NCBI GenBank assembly: GCA_026018925.1
Contig: JAKSZU010000008.1
Span: 61,651,027 to 61,715,026 of the forward strand
Source of the DNA: Tupaia tana
Lineage: Eukaryota > Chordata > Mammalia > Scandentia > Tupaiidae
DNA: 64,000 bases
Direction: 5' to 3'
The notes beneath the pieces are model-generated. The model saw only the letters and a list, made by a program, of their open reading frames with translations. It made no database searches and was not told the origin of the DNA. Positions within the stretch are counted from its first letter, which is position 1; every line of letters begins with the position of its first letter. Both the position numbers and the translations under genes were made by a program. Below are positions 23,869 through 34,800 of the stretch, piece by piece.

Positions 23869-23956
23869 CCACAAGATTTTTGATATGGAAAAAGAATGAA
23901 GGTTTAAACTCTGTTCTCATATACTTCCTTTTCCTATTCAGATCCCCCCCAACATA

Positions 23957-23990
23957 TATAGATATAGATAGATAGATAGATAGATAGATC
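23957..23990. repeat. (TAGA)n microsatellite
   Basis: A run of 'gata/taga' units with an inverted 'atctatatc' at its right end. Confidence 0.9.
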
Positions 23991-25298
23991 TATATCTTTA
24001 TACCTAAATAAAGATATAGATACATATCACTTATTGGGGATATTGTGAGCTTGCTGAGTCCTGTTAACTCTAGGCAGGGTTAGGTCTCCTTAGTTAATAG
24101 TAGAGTAGAAACTAAAGAGGAAAGAGAACTTCTGGTTCTTAGAATTGTGAAGGGCAGTTTTGCATATTCTAGAGAACTAGGGGTTTGTAGGACCTATGGC
24201 CAAACCAAATTTCAAAAGTTGGCTTTGAAATTTCTACAGCAGGACAATTAGGCTTCTACAGGACTCCTGCGCCATCCCACCATTAGATGGTAAGTGCACT
24301 ACCAGACATCCTGCCCTGCCAGGCTGTGATGCCCACTCCAGGCAAGTATCAGAAAGCCACTGGCCAAAGCAAATGCTGGCCTTTTCTGAACTTTCTCTGC
24401 TCCTCCCTGTACTGGCTCTCTGCTGAGCCCTGTCTTCCTCCCTCCACTGGCAGATACTATTGAAGGTGCTCTTATCTACTCAAGATAGATCGTGACACTC
24501 CTAAGCCTGTCCTCCAGGTGAGCGCCCAGCATCTTCTGTGTTTCCTGATCCCTTCATCCATATCATTTTTCTCTTTAATTCTCCCTTGACTCAGGTAAGA
24601 TCTTCCAAAATAATGGTCATCATTAAGGGAAGAACTCTCTGCTGTTGTAGGTTTCGAACTCTGTAAGACTGGCAACTTACTTTAGAGTGCCTTCCAGTCT
24701 CGTACACAGCTGTGGCCATCTGGTAAAACCAAACTGCATGAGGAGGAGCCAGGATCTCTGATGAGAGGAACAAGGGCATAGCAGTTAGTATGCCCCAGGT
24801 CATTTATGCGGAAGACTCAGCTCCCAAAATAGACTCCTGCAATTGGAGAAGGAGTACTTGAACTGGGGAGATGAGACTACCTGAAAAGTCTACCTAGTGA
24901 AAGGATCACCACAGTGCAGACCAAAATAGCCATATTCTGAAGTTGGCTTGTCTAGGAGGTGAATTTTCAGGGACCAGGTAGGACTATAATTTTCATTTGT
25001 CCTTTCATGTGGCCTTTCTCTATTTCTTACCAACCATGAAGCACCTGGACGTGATGTGGAGGCAGTAGAACATCAAGTTCAGCTACAAATAAAATGTAGT
25101 AGACAGGTTCACTTCTCTGATAACAGTCTGCCTTTATGTTGCCACCTGTTATGTGTATCTCAGTGTACGTGAATTCAGTTACTATATGTGGAATGTCTCC
25201 CATGTGACATTCTGGGCACATTGATAGATTACAAAAGATATAGAAGGTCCAGGGCCTGCCATGTGGGAAACAGGATTAATTCCCAAGAGCCGTTTTAT
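23991..25298. other. Unassigned sequence; one exon-like stretch on the minus strand
   Basis: The part at 24040-24850 is less AT-rich and without recognisable coding sequence; an old LTR or conserved non-coding DNA are both possible. The minus strand of 25031-25211 is an open 181-base stretch bounded by AG and GT (see the findings). No gene is claimed. Confidence 0.35.
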
Positions 25299-25452
25299 CT
25301 TTTGCTTTTTGTTTTTTTTTTTGTTTGTTTGTTTTTTTTTTTTTTCAAGACAGGGTCTTGGTATGTTGCTCAGGCTAGCTGGGAACTCGCTATTCTGCTT
25401 CAGTTTCCTAAGCAGGTGCGATTACAAGTGCACACCATGACACCTGGCTCTG
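25299..25452 (-). repeat. 7SL/Alu-like SINE fragment
   Basis: After a T-rich tail the plus strand reads 'caagacagggtcttggtatg', 'ttgctcaggctagctgggaa', 'aggtgcgattacaagtgcac' and 'acacctggctc'. This matches the reverse complement of an Alu/FLAM-type 7SL-derived monomer. It is diverged. It supports a euarchontogliran host. Confidence 0.75.
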
Positions 25453-27094
25453 TGACTCTTGTTAATGCAACAACAGACTTTGCAAGGTGTAACATCCTAT
25501 CTTAATGGACCTATCAAACAGAAACAAACAGATGCTATTATCATATGTTTCTGAGAACATTCAGGTCTCCCCATCCCTCTATATTTGTTACCTCACACTC
25601 TTTCTGGTGATATCATGGTTCTATATAGCTCAGCTTCTCACAGTCTTCCCTGATGGGGCGATGCTGGTAGCTGTTTCCTTTCATTTTCCCCTTGCTAAGA
25701 TAAAACAAGCCATCAAGGGCACCTGCCAGGTGCTTGTTAAAATCAAAAACAAATAAGTAAATAAGGAAAACTCAATGCTAGTAATTCAGATGTTTAAAGG
25801 AATGTAAAACCAGGTAGTTAAGGATAAGTGGCTGTAAATCACTCTAATGAATAAGTGCTTATCTGTTACAATGTCAAGCTGTGCAGGGATACTCTGCCCT
25901 TTGCAGGGCTGTAAGAGGAATGAAGAGTCATTTAAAGCAAGAAGGAGCACAGTGAGCCACACACAAGTGAGTGGAACCAGGACTTCCCAGGGAGGCTCTC
26001 TAATCAGCATCTCATCACTTTAACAGTTCAGTTAACAAATTTGGACAAAAAGCAACTAAAAACTTCATCCCTAATTATCAAACCCCCTTGAAGCTTAACT
26101 TTCCAAAGGCTTTCCTAAGAGAATGGGTGTCACTAATCAATAATGACACTGAGCGAGACACCCCCAAGGAGCTCTCTTTCTGAGAGATGTTTGTTAACCC
26201 AGCAGGAAGAGTCTGCAGTGAAATGCTTCTTACTCCAGGGTTAATTATTTGTCCTTTCCCCCCAGAGCCAATGGGAGCTTAAAGAAAGTACAAAAGCCTA
26301 TTGCTAAATTCCAAAAGGGCAGAAAGAATCAACTCTGCTGGATATCCAGCAACCAGTTCATTGTTTTGTTTTGTTTTTTTGTTTTTTTTTTTCCGATTGC
26401 TTTTGTCTTGATGAGGTAGAAAATTCTGGAATGTGGGAGTGTGGTCAAAGGACCTTCACTGCTTTTACAGAGTGAAAATGCTTTCTATAGACTAATACTA
26501 CTTTTGAAATGCAGATTTTCACAGATCTTTTGTTTTAAGACACTGATAATATGGTGGTTTGTTATGATTTATGCAAAAGTAAAAGCAATAAAGAGTTAAG
26601 AAAAAAAAACATACCCACATGGCTGGGTCCATAACCAGGTAATATTTCATTCCTGAAAAAATCATTTGTCATGTGCTTTAATGTAACCAGCAAAGTAGTG
26701 ACCTACATATGAATCAACGTCTTGGTTAGAATTTTACTTATGGAATGTATCAAATGGGTTGTGGTAGGGTTTTGTTAAGTTTTGTTTTAGAAATTAAAAT
26801 TTTAACATCAGTATAGAGGGAAAGAAATCTTGAAAGCACTTTAGTTCCTAAGGTCATACTTGTTTTGGGGGAGGTGGAACTTCACAAAAATGAGAATGAT
26901 CTAAATTAACATTTAGTGTAGTATTTTATCTATAGAAAATTAATTTGTGAAAAATTTTTTATATGGTGCTAATAGTAGTGTAAGTACAAGAGAATGTTGG
27001 TGGAACTCTCTGCAACACCCTCTGGCTGAATTAAGCACTCTGACACCCTGTCACAGTCACTGTCATGTTTGGTTTATGTGGCTGATTCCTCATA
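25453..27094. other. Unassigned sequence
   Basis: No gene supported. A (TTTTG)n-like run occurs at about 26361-26392. The part at 25550-26010 has short open frames on both strands with no recognisable domain. Confidence 0.45.
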
Positions 27095-27165
27095 ATACTT
27101 TGAGCTCCTTGAGGGTAGAGTTCATGCCTACTTACTCTTTCTATCCTAACATCTAAACTAATATT
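27095..27165 (+). repeat. L2 3' end fragment
   Basis: 'tttgagctccttgagggtag' followed by 'agttcatgcctactta' matches the L2 3' end ('taagctccttgagggcagggac'). Confidence 0.5.
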
Positions 27166-27384
27166 GCCCATATTTTTGGTCTCTATGGTAGGTTAAATAA
27201 TGGCCCCCTAACGATGTTCACATCCTAAACATCAGAACTGGTAAAAGGTTACCTTAATGGTGAAAGGACCTTGCAAATGTGATTAAGTTAAGGATCTTGA
27301 AATGGGGAGATAACCCAATGAAATCACAAGAGGAGAGCAGGAACTGCAGAATCAATCGTTAAAGAAGTGATGAAGATGGCAGGA

Positions 27385-27617
27385 GGAGGCCAGCAGGTGG
27401 TAGAATGGTTAAGGTATAAGACTCCCACATGGGTGACCATAGTTCAAATCTGGAAACCCAGTTTGAAAATCATGCCAGGTGCACATGTGCCCAAAATCCC
27501 AACTGGAAACATATGAAGGAGAAGGGATTGTGTCATAACCATACTCCTCGGGGGTTGATTTCTCACTTTTCCTCTCTCTGTCTTTAGGGAGCACGCATGC
27601 TCTATGGCAAAAACCTT
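27385..27617 (+). repeat. tRNA-derived SINE, long form, in the MaLR LTR
   Basis: Head 'ggaggccagcaggtggtaga', 'catagttcaaatctgg', body and 'tgctctatggcaaaaacctt'. The tail passes into a (TA)n run. The TSD lies beyond the second SINE. Confidence 0.88.
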
Positions 27618-27651
27618 TATATATTTATATATTTATATTTATATATATATA

Positions 27652-27682
<31 letters not shown>
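27618..27682. repeat. (TA)n microsatellite between two SINEs
   Basis: An AT-only run with 'tatatttatatatttatatt' and then a long (TA)n. It probably grew from the tail of the SINE on its left. Confidence 0.9.
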
Positions 27683-27684
<2 letters not shown>

Positions 27685-27856
27685 CTAGTCAGTGGCATGG
27701 TGATAAGGCAGCTAGATCTCATATGGTCAATTCTGTGGTTTGAGTTCCTGAGCCAGCAGCTTACAAAAGAGGTTCTTTCTCATTTTCCCTCTTTCTCTCT
27801 CTGTCTCTCTCCACTGAGCACACAGGCCCTCCAGCAAATTAAAAGGAAAAAAAAAA
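27683..27856 (+). repeat. tRNA-derived SINE, short/intermediate form
   Basis: 'tagctagtcagtggcatggt', 'gtggtttgagttcctgagcc', CT-rich stretch and 'agcaaattaaaaggaaaa'. The 'aagtgatgaag' after it repeats the sequence before the first SINE (27365-27375). Confidence 0.85.
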
Positions 27857-28055
27857 AAGTGATGAAGAAAGCAAAAGGTTGGATTGATACAAGGAAGTAT
27901 GGACAACCAGCCAAAGACTACAGGCAGCTGCCTCTGGATGCTGAAAAAGGGAGGAATATGTGTTCTCCCTTCAGGATCTCTAAAGGAACCAGCCCTGCCC
28001 CAACCTCAACAAAGTTTGAGGTACTTTGTTATGGCATCAGTATGAATCCAGTACA

Positions 28056-29004
28056 ATCTTTATCATTTGTTGTGCTAAAGTCATCTACCCAGTTGCCCAC
28101 TGATGAATGTCTTGTTATCATGTATTCTTAGAAAAGGCAGTAATTATGTGCAAAGTGAAGATTCTTGGGCTCACAAGTATGTGAAATCATCTTAACAGCT
28201 CCTTTTTTTTTCCACTACACATTATTTAAATGTTGAATTTTCTTAAATAGCAGTTAAGATTATTGCCCAGGTGGTGGGAGTATAGGGGAAATTGAGGTGG
28301 TGTTATTTGTGTGTGTGTGTATGTATCTGTGTGTTTTAATGATTTCTAAAATATGTAATTGATACATGGGATGGTTGGCTTGTTTGTGGGAGACTTCCAG
28401 AAGTGAATTCCAGACCTTTCGTCAAGTGTCAGATGATTCTTTCTCATTGCACACAAAGGCCACTGGTCACCAAGTGGAAAATAAATGTTGGGGAACAAAT
28501 ATTCTATTGCAAGTGAGTTGGAGGGGGTGAATTCTCCCACAGGAAACCACACCTGCTTATGATATAGTTCTGTGGCTTTCAAAATCCTGTGCAGAGAAAG
28601 AATATTGAACTTAAAATATTAAATTAGGTCATTAATCAAAAGATATTGAATGAAGGATTTAAATAAAAGAATACAATCAAATGTATAAAAGATAATAATA
28701 AATAAAATTAAAAAAAAAAGAATTGCCTCAGATCCCTGCCATGCAAGATGAAGATAATTGTACAAATAAGGAACTGCCAAATATTTTTCTCATCTGGAAA
28801 ATTGGTGAATTGGCAAAATTATCTTTCAATTCTTTTCAGTTATTATAGCTTATGGTTTTAAAAAGATAAAACAGGATATTAACTTTCATCATAAGCTAAG
28901 TTTTTCATATCAATTCTACAAAAATCTTGTCCTGTTTGTGTTTTTTCATAACAGGAAATTTAAAATAGATACATTGGTTTAAAAAGAAAGAAAGGGAAAA
29001 AAGG
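28056..29004. other. Unassigned sequence
   Basis: Mostly AT-rich. The minus strand at 28346-28582 is open for 78 codons with no recognised domain. A (GT)n run occurs near 28308-28321. Confidence 0.45.
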
Positions 29005-29005
29005 A

Positions 29006-29022
29006 CACACACACACACACAA
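29006..29022. repeat. (AC)n microsatellite
   Basis: A short run of AC units after a purine-rich 'aagaaagaaagggaaaaaag'. Confidence 0.85.
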
Positions 29023-29262
29023 ATGCAAAATACAAAATAGACTGACAACAATAGAAGAGTTGGAAGTGCATGTCTAATCCAGATGTTAGCTATTTCAGGT
29101 TCAATAATCTTCAAAGGACAGATTTCATAGATTCCCTCGTCCATTCATAAATTTATATAAGTTCTAGATACTGGGAAAGGTGGCAGGAACACACAATTAA
29201 TTACAGCAAAGTTCTAATCCTTCTACTTACTAAATTTGAGTCTAAAAATACCATATTAGGCC

Positions 29263-29422
29263 TAGTCATGGTAACACATGAGGGTCAATGCTGTTACTCG
29301 GTAGGCTGAGGTGGTGTTGAAGGTCACTGTGAAAGCGAGGCACAGTAGTGAAGGCCTATAGTTCTGGCTACTTGAGAGACAGAGCCAGGATGATTATGAC
29401 ATAGCAAGATTGTCTTTTTAAA
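29263..29422 (+). repeat. Diverged 7SL/Alu-like dimer or two fragments
   Basis: The first unit has 'tactcggtaggctgaggtgg'. The second has 'ggcctatagttctggctact', 'tgagagacagagccaggatg' and 'acatagcaagattgtctttt'. These echo Alu-type 'cctgtagtcccagctactcgggaggctgagg' and 'catagcaagaccctgtct'. Heavily diverged. Confidence 0.55.
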
Positions 29423-29426
29423 ATAT

Positions 29427-29431
29427 TGTGT

Positions 29432-29469
<38 letters not shown>

Positions 29470-29480
29470 ATGTGTGTGTA
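29427..29480. repeat. (GT)n microsatellite
   Basis: A long GT run with rare A interruptions. It begins just after the 7SL-like element, so it may have grown from its tail. Confidence 0.92.
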
Positions 29481-29804
29481 TATAGTGACCACAAATTGAA
29501 AAATAGCCATTCTGATGGAGGATAAGGGTGGATTTCAGAAAAGTAGTCATAGAAATGTTTGAACTGATGTCTAAATAAGATTTTAATATCAAAGTAGAGA
29601 CAAACAGAGCTAGCATTCCACACAGAGAGAATAGCCTTAGCAAAGAGATGGATGTGTGATGTGCTTGGCAAGTTTCAAGAACAGCGAGAAGAGTAGCATA
29701 TCCAATAGGCCAAGTGGGAATGTGTGAGTGGCATGTAAGAGAGAGGAAAAGTAGTCTGGACTGAATATGTGCTGGGGATTCTGGACTTCATAACCTGAAC
29801 AATT
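29481..29804. other. Old repeat-like sequence, family not named
   Basis: The stretch 'caaagagatggatgtgtgat' to 'gacttcataacctgaaca' resembles a mammal-wide repeat I have seen but cannot name. It probably continues to the right of the SINE at 29825. Confidence 0.35.
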
Positions 29805-29824
29805 TGAAATCATGGAAGATTTTT

Positions 29825-30094
29825 TTTTTTTTTTTTGAGAGGTTTTCGCTATAGGGCGTGTGCACTCGCCAGACAGACAGAGAGAGACAGAGAGACAGAA
29901 AGCGAGAAATCACCCCCCAGGGGGGATGGCCACGCCACAATCCCTTCTCCTCCATTCTCCTCTCCTCCTTCTCCTCCATTCTCCTCACGCGCACACGTGC
30001 CCAGCGTGAGTTTAAGCCACCGGGTCCGGGACGCGAACCGCAGTCGACTACGTGGGAGTCCAGCGACATAGCCATTACGCTAACTGCTGGTCCC
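29825..30094 (-). repeat. tRNA-derived SINE, long form, young, TSD, internal duplication
   Basis: A near-consensus reverse copy with TSD 'gaaatcatggaagatttt' (about 29807-29824 and 30097-30114). Inside, 'ctcctccattctcct' occurs twice and replaces the usual 'cgggatcttgggcac' segment. Confidence 0.95.
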
Positions 30095-30114
30095 ATGAAA
30101 TCATGGAAGATTTT

Positions 30115-30847
30115 AAAGCAGATCATTTGAAATACTTCCTCTTGGGGTTGGGAGGTGGGAGCACCAAGGATAGGGCCAGAGCTATTGGGTGAATGAAATT
30201 ATTTATTAGCCTAGTCAGAAATTCCAGGGAAAATATCTTTAGGACCTGAATTCAGTAGAGGAGACTAAATGACTAAAGAAACTTTTCCCAAAGAAAGTAA
30301 ACCTCAGCTAAGACAAACTTTTAAAAAAGCAAAGCTTCAAATAGCAACTTAACTAAGTTTAAAAATATAAGCTGGCCTAGCCCTGGCCCTGCTTAAATAG
30401 CAATGCTTTGCAACTAGTAAATTAAAGAAAAAGACTAGACTCGTATGACTTTTATTTCACTACACTGGTAATGTTTGCTTGTAATTATGTGTTTAATAAG
30501 TTTAGAATATAAATTATTTGAAAATGTTTTGCTCCCTGAAAGGGGAAAACATCCGCCTTGAATCATATTTGAACATTAAGTTGCTTAGCAAATCCACTTA
30601 GAAATGGTCAGTGATTATCTAAACCACAGTGAAACTCATTCAGGAATTACTTTTACTTAGTGAAGTGTGAATGAACGACATATATTTGTTTGCCCTTTTA
30701 TAATTCTCTATCTAAAAGTGGGAAATGATGGTGGTGGATATTAATATAATAGTGTGTGGGCATGGGGAGACAGTAAGAAATTAAGCAAATAGGCACAGAG
30801 GCTCTTTATAGGGTGATGAAAGTGTTCTAATTTAGTTTGTGGTGTAG
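30115..30847. other. Unassigned sequence
   Basis: AT-rich. No gene or repeat recognised. Confidence 0.45.
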
Positions 30848-30914
30848 GTAAATTTGTCAGTAAATTTGTCATTGGATTGTACAACTCAGTAAATTTGTCA
30901 TTGGATTGTACACT
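30848..30914. repeat. Short tandem duplication
   Basis: The unit 'agtaaatttgtcattggatt' followed by 'gtacaact' is repeated with a period of about 30 bases. A partial third copy ('aaatttgtcagtaaatttgt') lies at its left end. Confidence 0.85.
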
Positions 30915-30934
30915 TTAAAAAAAAAAAATCACTG

Positions 30935-31208
30935 GGGCCAGCCCATGACCTGGTGATTAAATGTCAAATCCTGTGGCTTATAAAACATGCCAGGTGAGTG
31001 TGTGTGTGTGTGTGTGTGTGTGCATGTGTGTGTGTGTGTGTGTGTGCCTGAAATCCCAAAAGGAGCGAGAAATGGAGGTGAAAGGTTTATAGTGTGACCA
31101 TGCCTCATGGGAGGGGGTACTTTTTTACTTTCTTTCTCTCTCTCACTCTGTCTCTCTCTCTCCCTTGAGTGCACACTCCCTCTAGCAAACGTAAAATCAA
31201 ACAAATAA
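30935..31208 (+). repeat. tRNA-derived SINE, long form, head deletion and (GT)n growth
   Basis: The head 'ggggccagcccatgacctgg' joins early to 'tcaaatcctgtggcttataa', losing about 40 bp with most of box B. The 'gtgtgcgtgcgtg' part of the body has grown into (GT)n at about 30996-31046. Confidence 0.88.
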
Positions 31209-31329
31209 AACATTATTGATAAACATGAATAAAATAAAGCTCGTTTCCTAAAAAGGGAGCAAGTAAAATGAGAGAAATATATAGAAATTAGATAACTTCA
31301 GAACAACCCTCTAATTCAAACATTCTTCC

Positions 31330-31445
31330 AAAACCTTTTTCTTCACTTCTTACCATGTACAGAGCATCATGATATGGACTGGAGACACAACTGGGAGTAA
31401 ACCACAGTTTCCGAGGTCACGGAATTTACAGTCTAGTGCCAGGCT
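31330..31445 (-). repeat. L2 3' end fossil
   Basis: 'gtacagagcatcatgatatg' then 'gactggagacacaactggga' and 'acggaatttacagtctagtg' matches the reverse of the L2 end ('ggcactgggatacaaagatg ... ggagcttacagtctagtg'). Orientation is from memory. Confidence 0.5.
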
Positions 31446-31482
31446 CATTTTCCTCTCAGAACAACCATAGGTACGCAATATA

Positions 31483-31554
31483 TTGGATTGTTGGCAAAGT
31501 CTTGACACATTTTTGCATAGAAAAATTACATCGTGACTTTTCTCATGACCTGAT
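31483..31554. mobile_element. MITE-like element, copy C
   Basis: Shares 'ttgttgg.aaagtcttgacac', 'atttttgcatagaaaaa' and 'gtgacttttctcatgacc' with copies A and B. It has inverted ends and TA near both boundaries. It sits between an L2 piece and a MIR piece. Confidence 0.65.
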
Positions 31555-31559
31555 AATTT

Positions 31560-31670
31560 TCTTTATTCTACAGAAGCAGAACATGAGAGTCAGAGAAGGT
31601 AAGCTCCATCTCCAAGGCCACGTGGTATCAATGCTGGGCCTCAGAGCTGAGACCTGGTCTCAACACTAAG
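31560..31670 (-). repeat. MIR SINE fossil
   Basis: 'ctacagaagcagaacatgag', 'agtcagagaaggtaagctcc' and 'ggccacgtggtatcaatgct' follow MIR in reverse. Confidence 0.65.
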
Positions 31671-31954
31671 TTAGACCACGCTCTCTTCAATTTCATTGTT
31701 AGATGCAAGAAATTTCAGGGGAAAAATCTTAAGGATCTGAATTTAGTAGAGTAGATGGAATGACTAAAGAGAAATTTAGATTGCACTTATCATCACGGAA
31801 TCATAAGTTCTTTTGGGCTTTAGTGCCCTTGGCAAATTGTACTGTTTATTTGTTAGCTTAGCTTTTCCCTCTTTCTGGGTCTCATGTTATTAAAACATTC
31901 TTGTGCTTATATGGAAGGTTGTTATTTAGGTCTGCATTTCTTTCTACTCTTTGC

Positions 31955-32200
31955 TACCAATTTCAGCAACCTTCTGAGACTCTATTTATACTCTCCTCTC
32001 TTAGGAATTTGAAGTTCATCTTCATTTATCGTCTGCAGATGTACTTCTCATGCGACTTACTTCCTCTTCTCAGTTCGCTAATGATGTTGTTAAACAAAAT
32101 AGAACCCAACACTGACCCATGAGGACAGCCCCTCACATTCTGTGTTCATTTTACGTCAATCATCCATTCCATCAATGGAATGTCTTAACTCAAAGTACTC
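31955..32200 (+). repeat. Possible CR1/L3 LINE fossil
   Basis: 'gttgttaaacaaaatagaac' followed by 'ccaacactgacccatgagga' resembles the L3/CR1 reverse-transcriptase 3' region ('ggacccagcactgacccctg'). Strongly diverged. Confidence 0.4.
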
Positions 32201-32365
32201 ATACTGGGACAAGAACAAACCACTGAAGTTTATACAAGAATATATATTCCTAGATCCTTGTGGGAGAAATAGTTGAAAATCAGAAACTTACTTGCATGAA
32301 TATGAACAACAGAGAAAATGTAATATGGGAAATTATTTGCTAGTATATTTAAATAATTAACACAA
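32201..32365. other. Unassigned spacer
   Basis: Nothing recognised. Confidence 0.4.
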
Positions 32366-32540
32366 GATAACACTTATTGAGTATAAATGCCAGTCACTCA
32401 ATTTTATTACCAGTGTCTCTAATTTAAAAAATTGTCTTCCATTATAGTTACATTTCTCACTACCACCATCAGAAATTGCTGGACCAGAAATTGAGGGCCA
32501 GTGAGGGTAGATGACATTTCCAGAACTTTCTTTAAAGCTC
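32366..32540 (-). repeat. Possible MIR fossil
   Basis: 'ttgagtataaatgccagtca' and 'attgagggccagtgagggta' fit MIR in reverse. Weak. Confidence 0.4.
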
Positions 32541-34609
32541 ATATATTTTTCTAATATCACATATTACTTCAATAAGTACATATTTGGGAAGATTGTTATT
32601 TTAACTAGTCTGTTAAGAAAGTAGTTTGGGATATGAAACTTCTACATTCTCAGAGAGTACTTGACTAGACAAATCTGACTAAGCATATCTCCCCAAGGAA
32701 CAGCTGACTCTACAAGACCTACTAATTTTCTGACAAAAATTTGTAAGTCTGGCCTGTTGTAAGTGGTGTTATCACTATCTACCTTGAAATAAGTTTTGTG
32801 AAATAAATTCCAGGTTTTATAAAGCTGGAGGAGAAAAGAGAAGGGGGAAAAGTGCTCAAGTATGCAAACGGCTATAGTGTTTGAACAGTTATGGTTTCAA
32901 GACAATTATATTAAGTACACAAATCTGGTTTTAATGACCATGCTTAGAAGATGGGCACAGTGCTAAATGTGTAAGTAATTATGAATTTGGCACAGTAGCT
33001 CTGTTTATTTTAAGCTCTCTTTTGCTTCTTTTGTTGAGGATGTTTACTTAACCAGACTCTATTAAACATGCTAAACACATTATTGCAGATTTTGTCTTTG
33101 TGAGTACTTTTAACTGACAAGCTACAGAAGGGATAGATCATCAAGAATCATAGATAGATAATGGCAGCTAGACCAGAATGGATACAAAGAGGACAGGCAG
33201 GTATCTTTTTTATCTTAGTATAGTTGTTGTTTTTTGTTTTTTGTTTTTTGTTTTTTTCCCCCAGTTAAACTTCATGTTTCTGAAAATCAAAGGACTGTTA
33301 CACTGGAGACTGAAATTGTCCATTGATCAGACAGCAGACCCTGTGTAGGGAACCATTGGAGAGTATTTTCCTCCACTGCACTATAATCTGATGGATCTGA
33401 TCATTAGCAATCTCTGGTGTCAGGAAAATCCCATGTCTTTGACTATTACATAGAAGTCAACCTCTAAAGCCACACTGAACCTAGTTACTCTTTAGCGCTT
33501 GATAGAGACAACTTAACTCTCCACAGTGACCCAATGCTAAGAAGAAAGATGTCAGGTTTCTTTCACAGTGCAGGAATAAGGAATGGAGGAACTATAGAAG
33601 CTTTCTGTCAATAATGGTCCATATAGAATTCCAGAACCTTTATCATTATATTTTTTCTTTTTTTTGTTTTTCCTTCCCCTCATTCTCTACCTCCTATCAC
33701 TTTCTTTTCCTACTTCTTTGTCATTATCTTCATTCTCTTTATTGTCTCCATGTTATTCATCTTTTGAAAAGGAGGGCCTTATGTTCAGATTAAGTCATTT
33801 CAGTGATATTTTCTGGTTAGATTGTTCAGACATATGCATATATATTTCAAATATTGACTAAACATAACTTGAACATTTCTATGTCAAATTTTAAAAATTC
33901 GATACCAAATGAAGCGGTAATTTTATTCCAAACAAAGAAACTAAAGAACTTTGCCATATGTTATATGTATTTATTAATCTTGAAAGGCGATCAATTGGCA
34001 GGCAGGGAAAAATATGTTTATCTTTAGTATTTACATAAATCTAAACCTGATAAAGATTTTAGGCCGTGGTTATCATGGAAATTATCTGATACGTTCTTTT
34101 GAAGTGTGTTGACAAAAACCATTCCAGACACAAATCCATTTTATGTGGTGTGTGGTCTTAAAAGGAAAAAAATAAATCAGTCTTGTTTAGTTGGAGAAAT
34201 AAGCATCCTAAAATATTTCTACCAAAGCTTATAAAAAGACAGAAAATATAAAATAATTAATAGAATAGAATGGTAATATTCTATATTCTTTTTTAAAGTA
34301 GCATGCATTATTTAACTAATAAAATGTACAATGAATTTTTGAGATCCAAATATAACATAGTTTCATTTTATAACATTGTTCACATATAGATTCTCTTATA
34401 TATTATGGAATGTGAAATACTGTGTATGATAGTGTTTATAATCTCAATAATAGATCTTTCATGTCAATAACAACAGAATCACTTATTTATAAAAAAATGC
34501 ATATTAATCAGTTGGGCTCATAGATAACTACTTAGAAAATCATTAAGTTTTATAATATCAGCCTTAATCTGGAAATGTCGTTAATTTAAGAACCATTAAA
34601 TATAGCATA
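32541..34609. other. AT-rich sequence; (TTTTTTG)n tract
   Basis: No gene supported. A (TTTTTTG)n run lies at about 33227-33257 and a pyrimidine-rich stretch at 33650-33760. The rest is AT-rich and unrecognised. Confidence 0.5.
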
Positions 34610-34800
34610 GGCCAGTGGAATAAAAACTAGGACTTCAGAAGCAGAGGAGCAAGCTATTTAACCACTTTTAATCTTGTCCTCATCTGTTAAATAAAGATAA
34701 TTACTCCATTGTACAGTGTTCTCAAGAAACCCTACATAAGATCATTTATGATGACTTAAACTCAGTGCCTAAATGTACTCAACAAATCTTAGTTTCCTTT
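34610..34800 (+). repeat. MIR SINE fossil
   Basis: 'tatttaaccacttttaatct', 'ttgtcctcatctgttaaata' and 'actcagtgcctaaatgtact' follow MIR in the sense direction. Confidence 0.65.

Larger units (their letters stand above)
27188..28055 (-). mobile_element. MaLR-type LTR, split by two SINEs
   Basis: The left part (27188-27375) has 'aaataatggccccctaacga', 'aggaccttgcaaatgtgatt' and 'aagttaaggatcttgaaatg'. The right part (27857-28055) has 'agctgcctctggatgctgaa' and 'ccagccctgccccaacctca'. The order agrees with an old mammalian ERVL-MaLR (MLT-like) LTR in reverse. The family is from memory and should be checked. No viral genes are present. Confidence 0.55.

Noticed and set aside
27697-28131. A 144-codon open frame on the plus strand
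   Set aside because: It joins a SINE and the right part of an old MaLR-type LTR.
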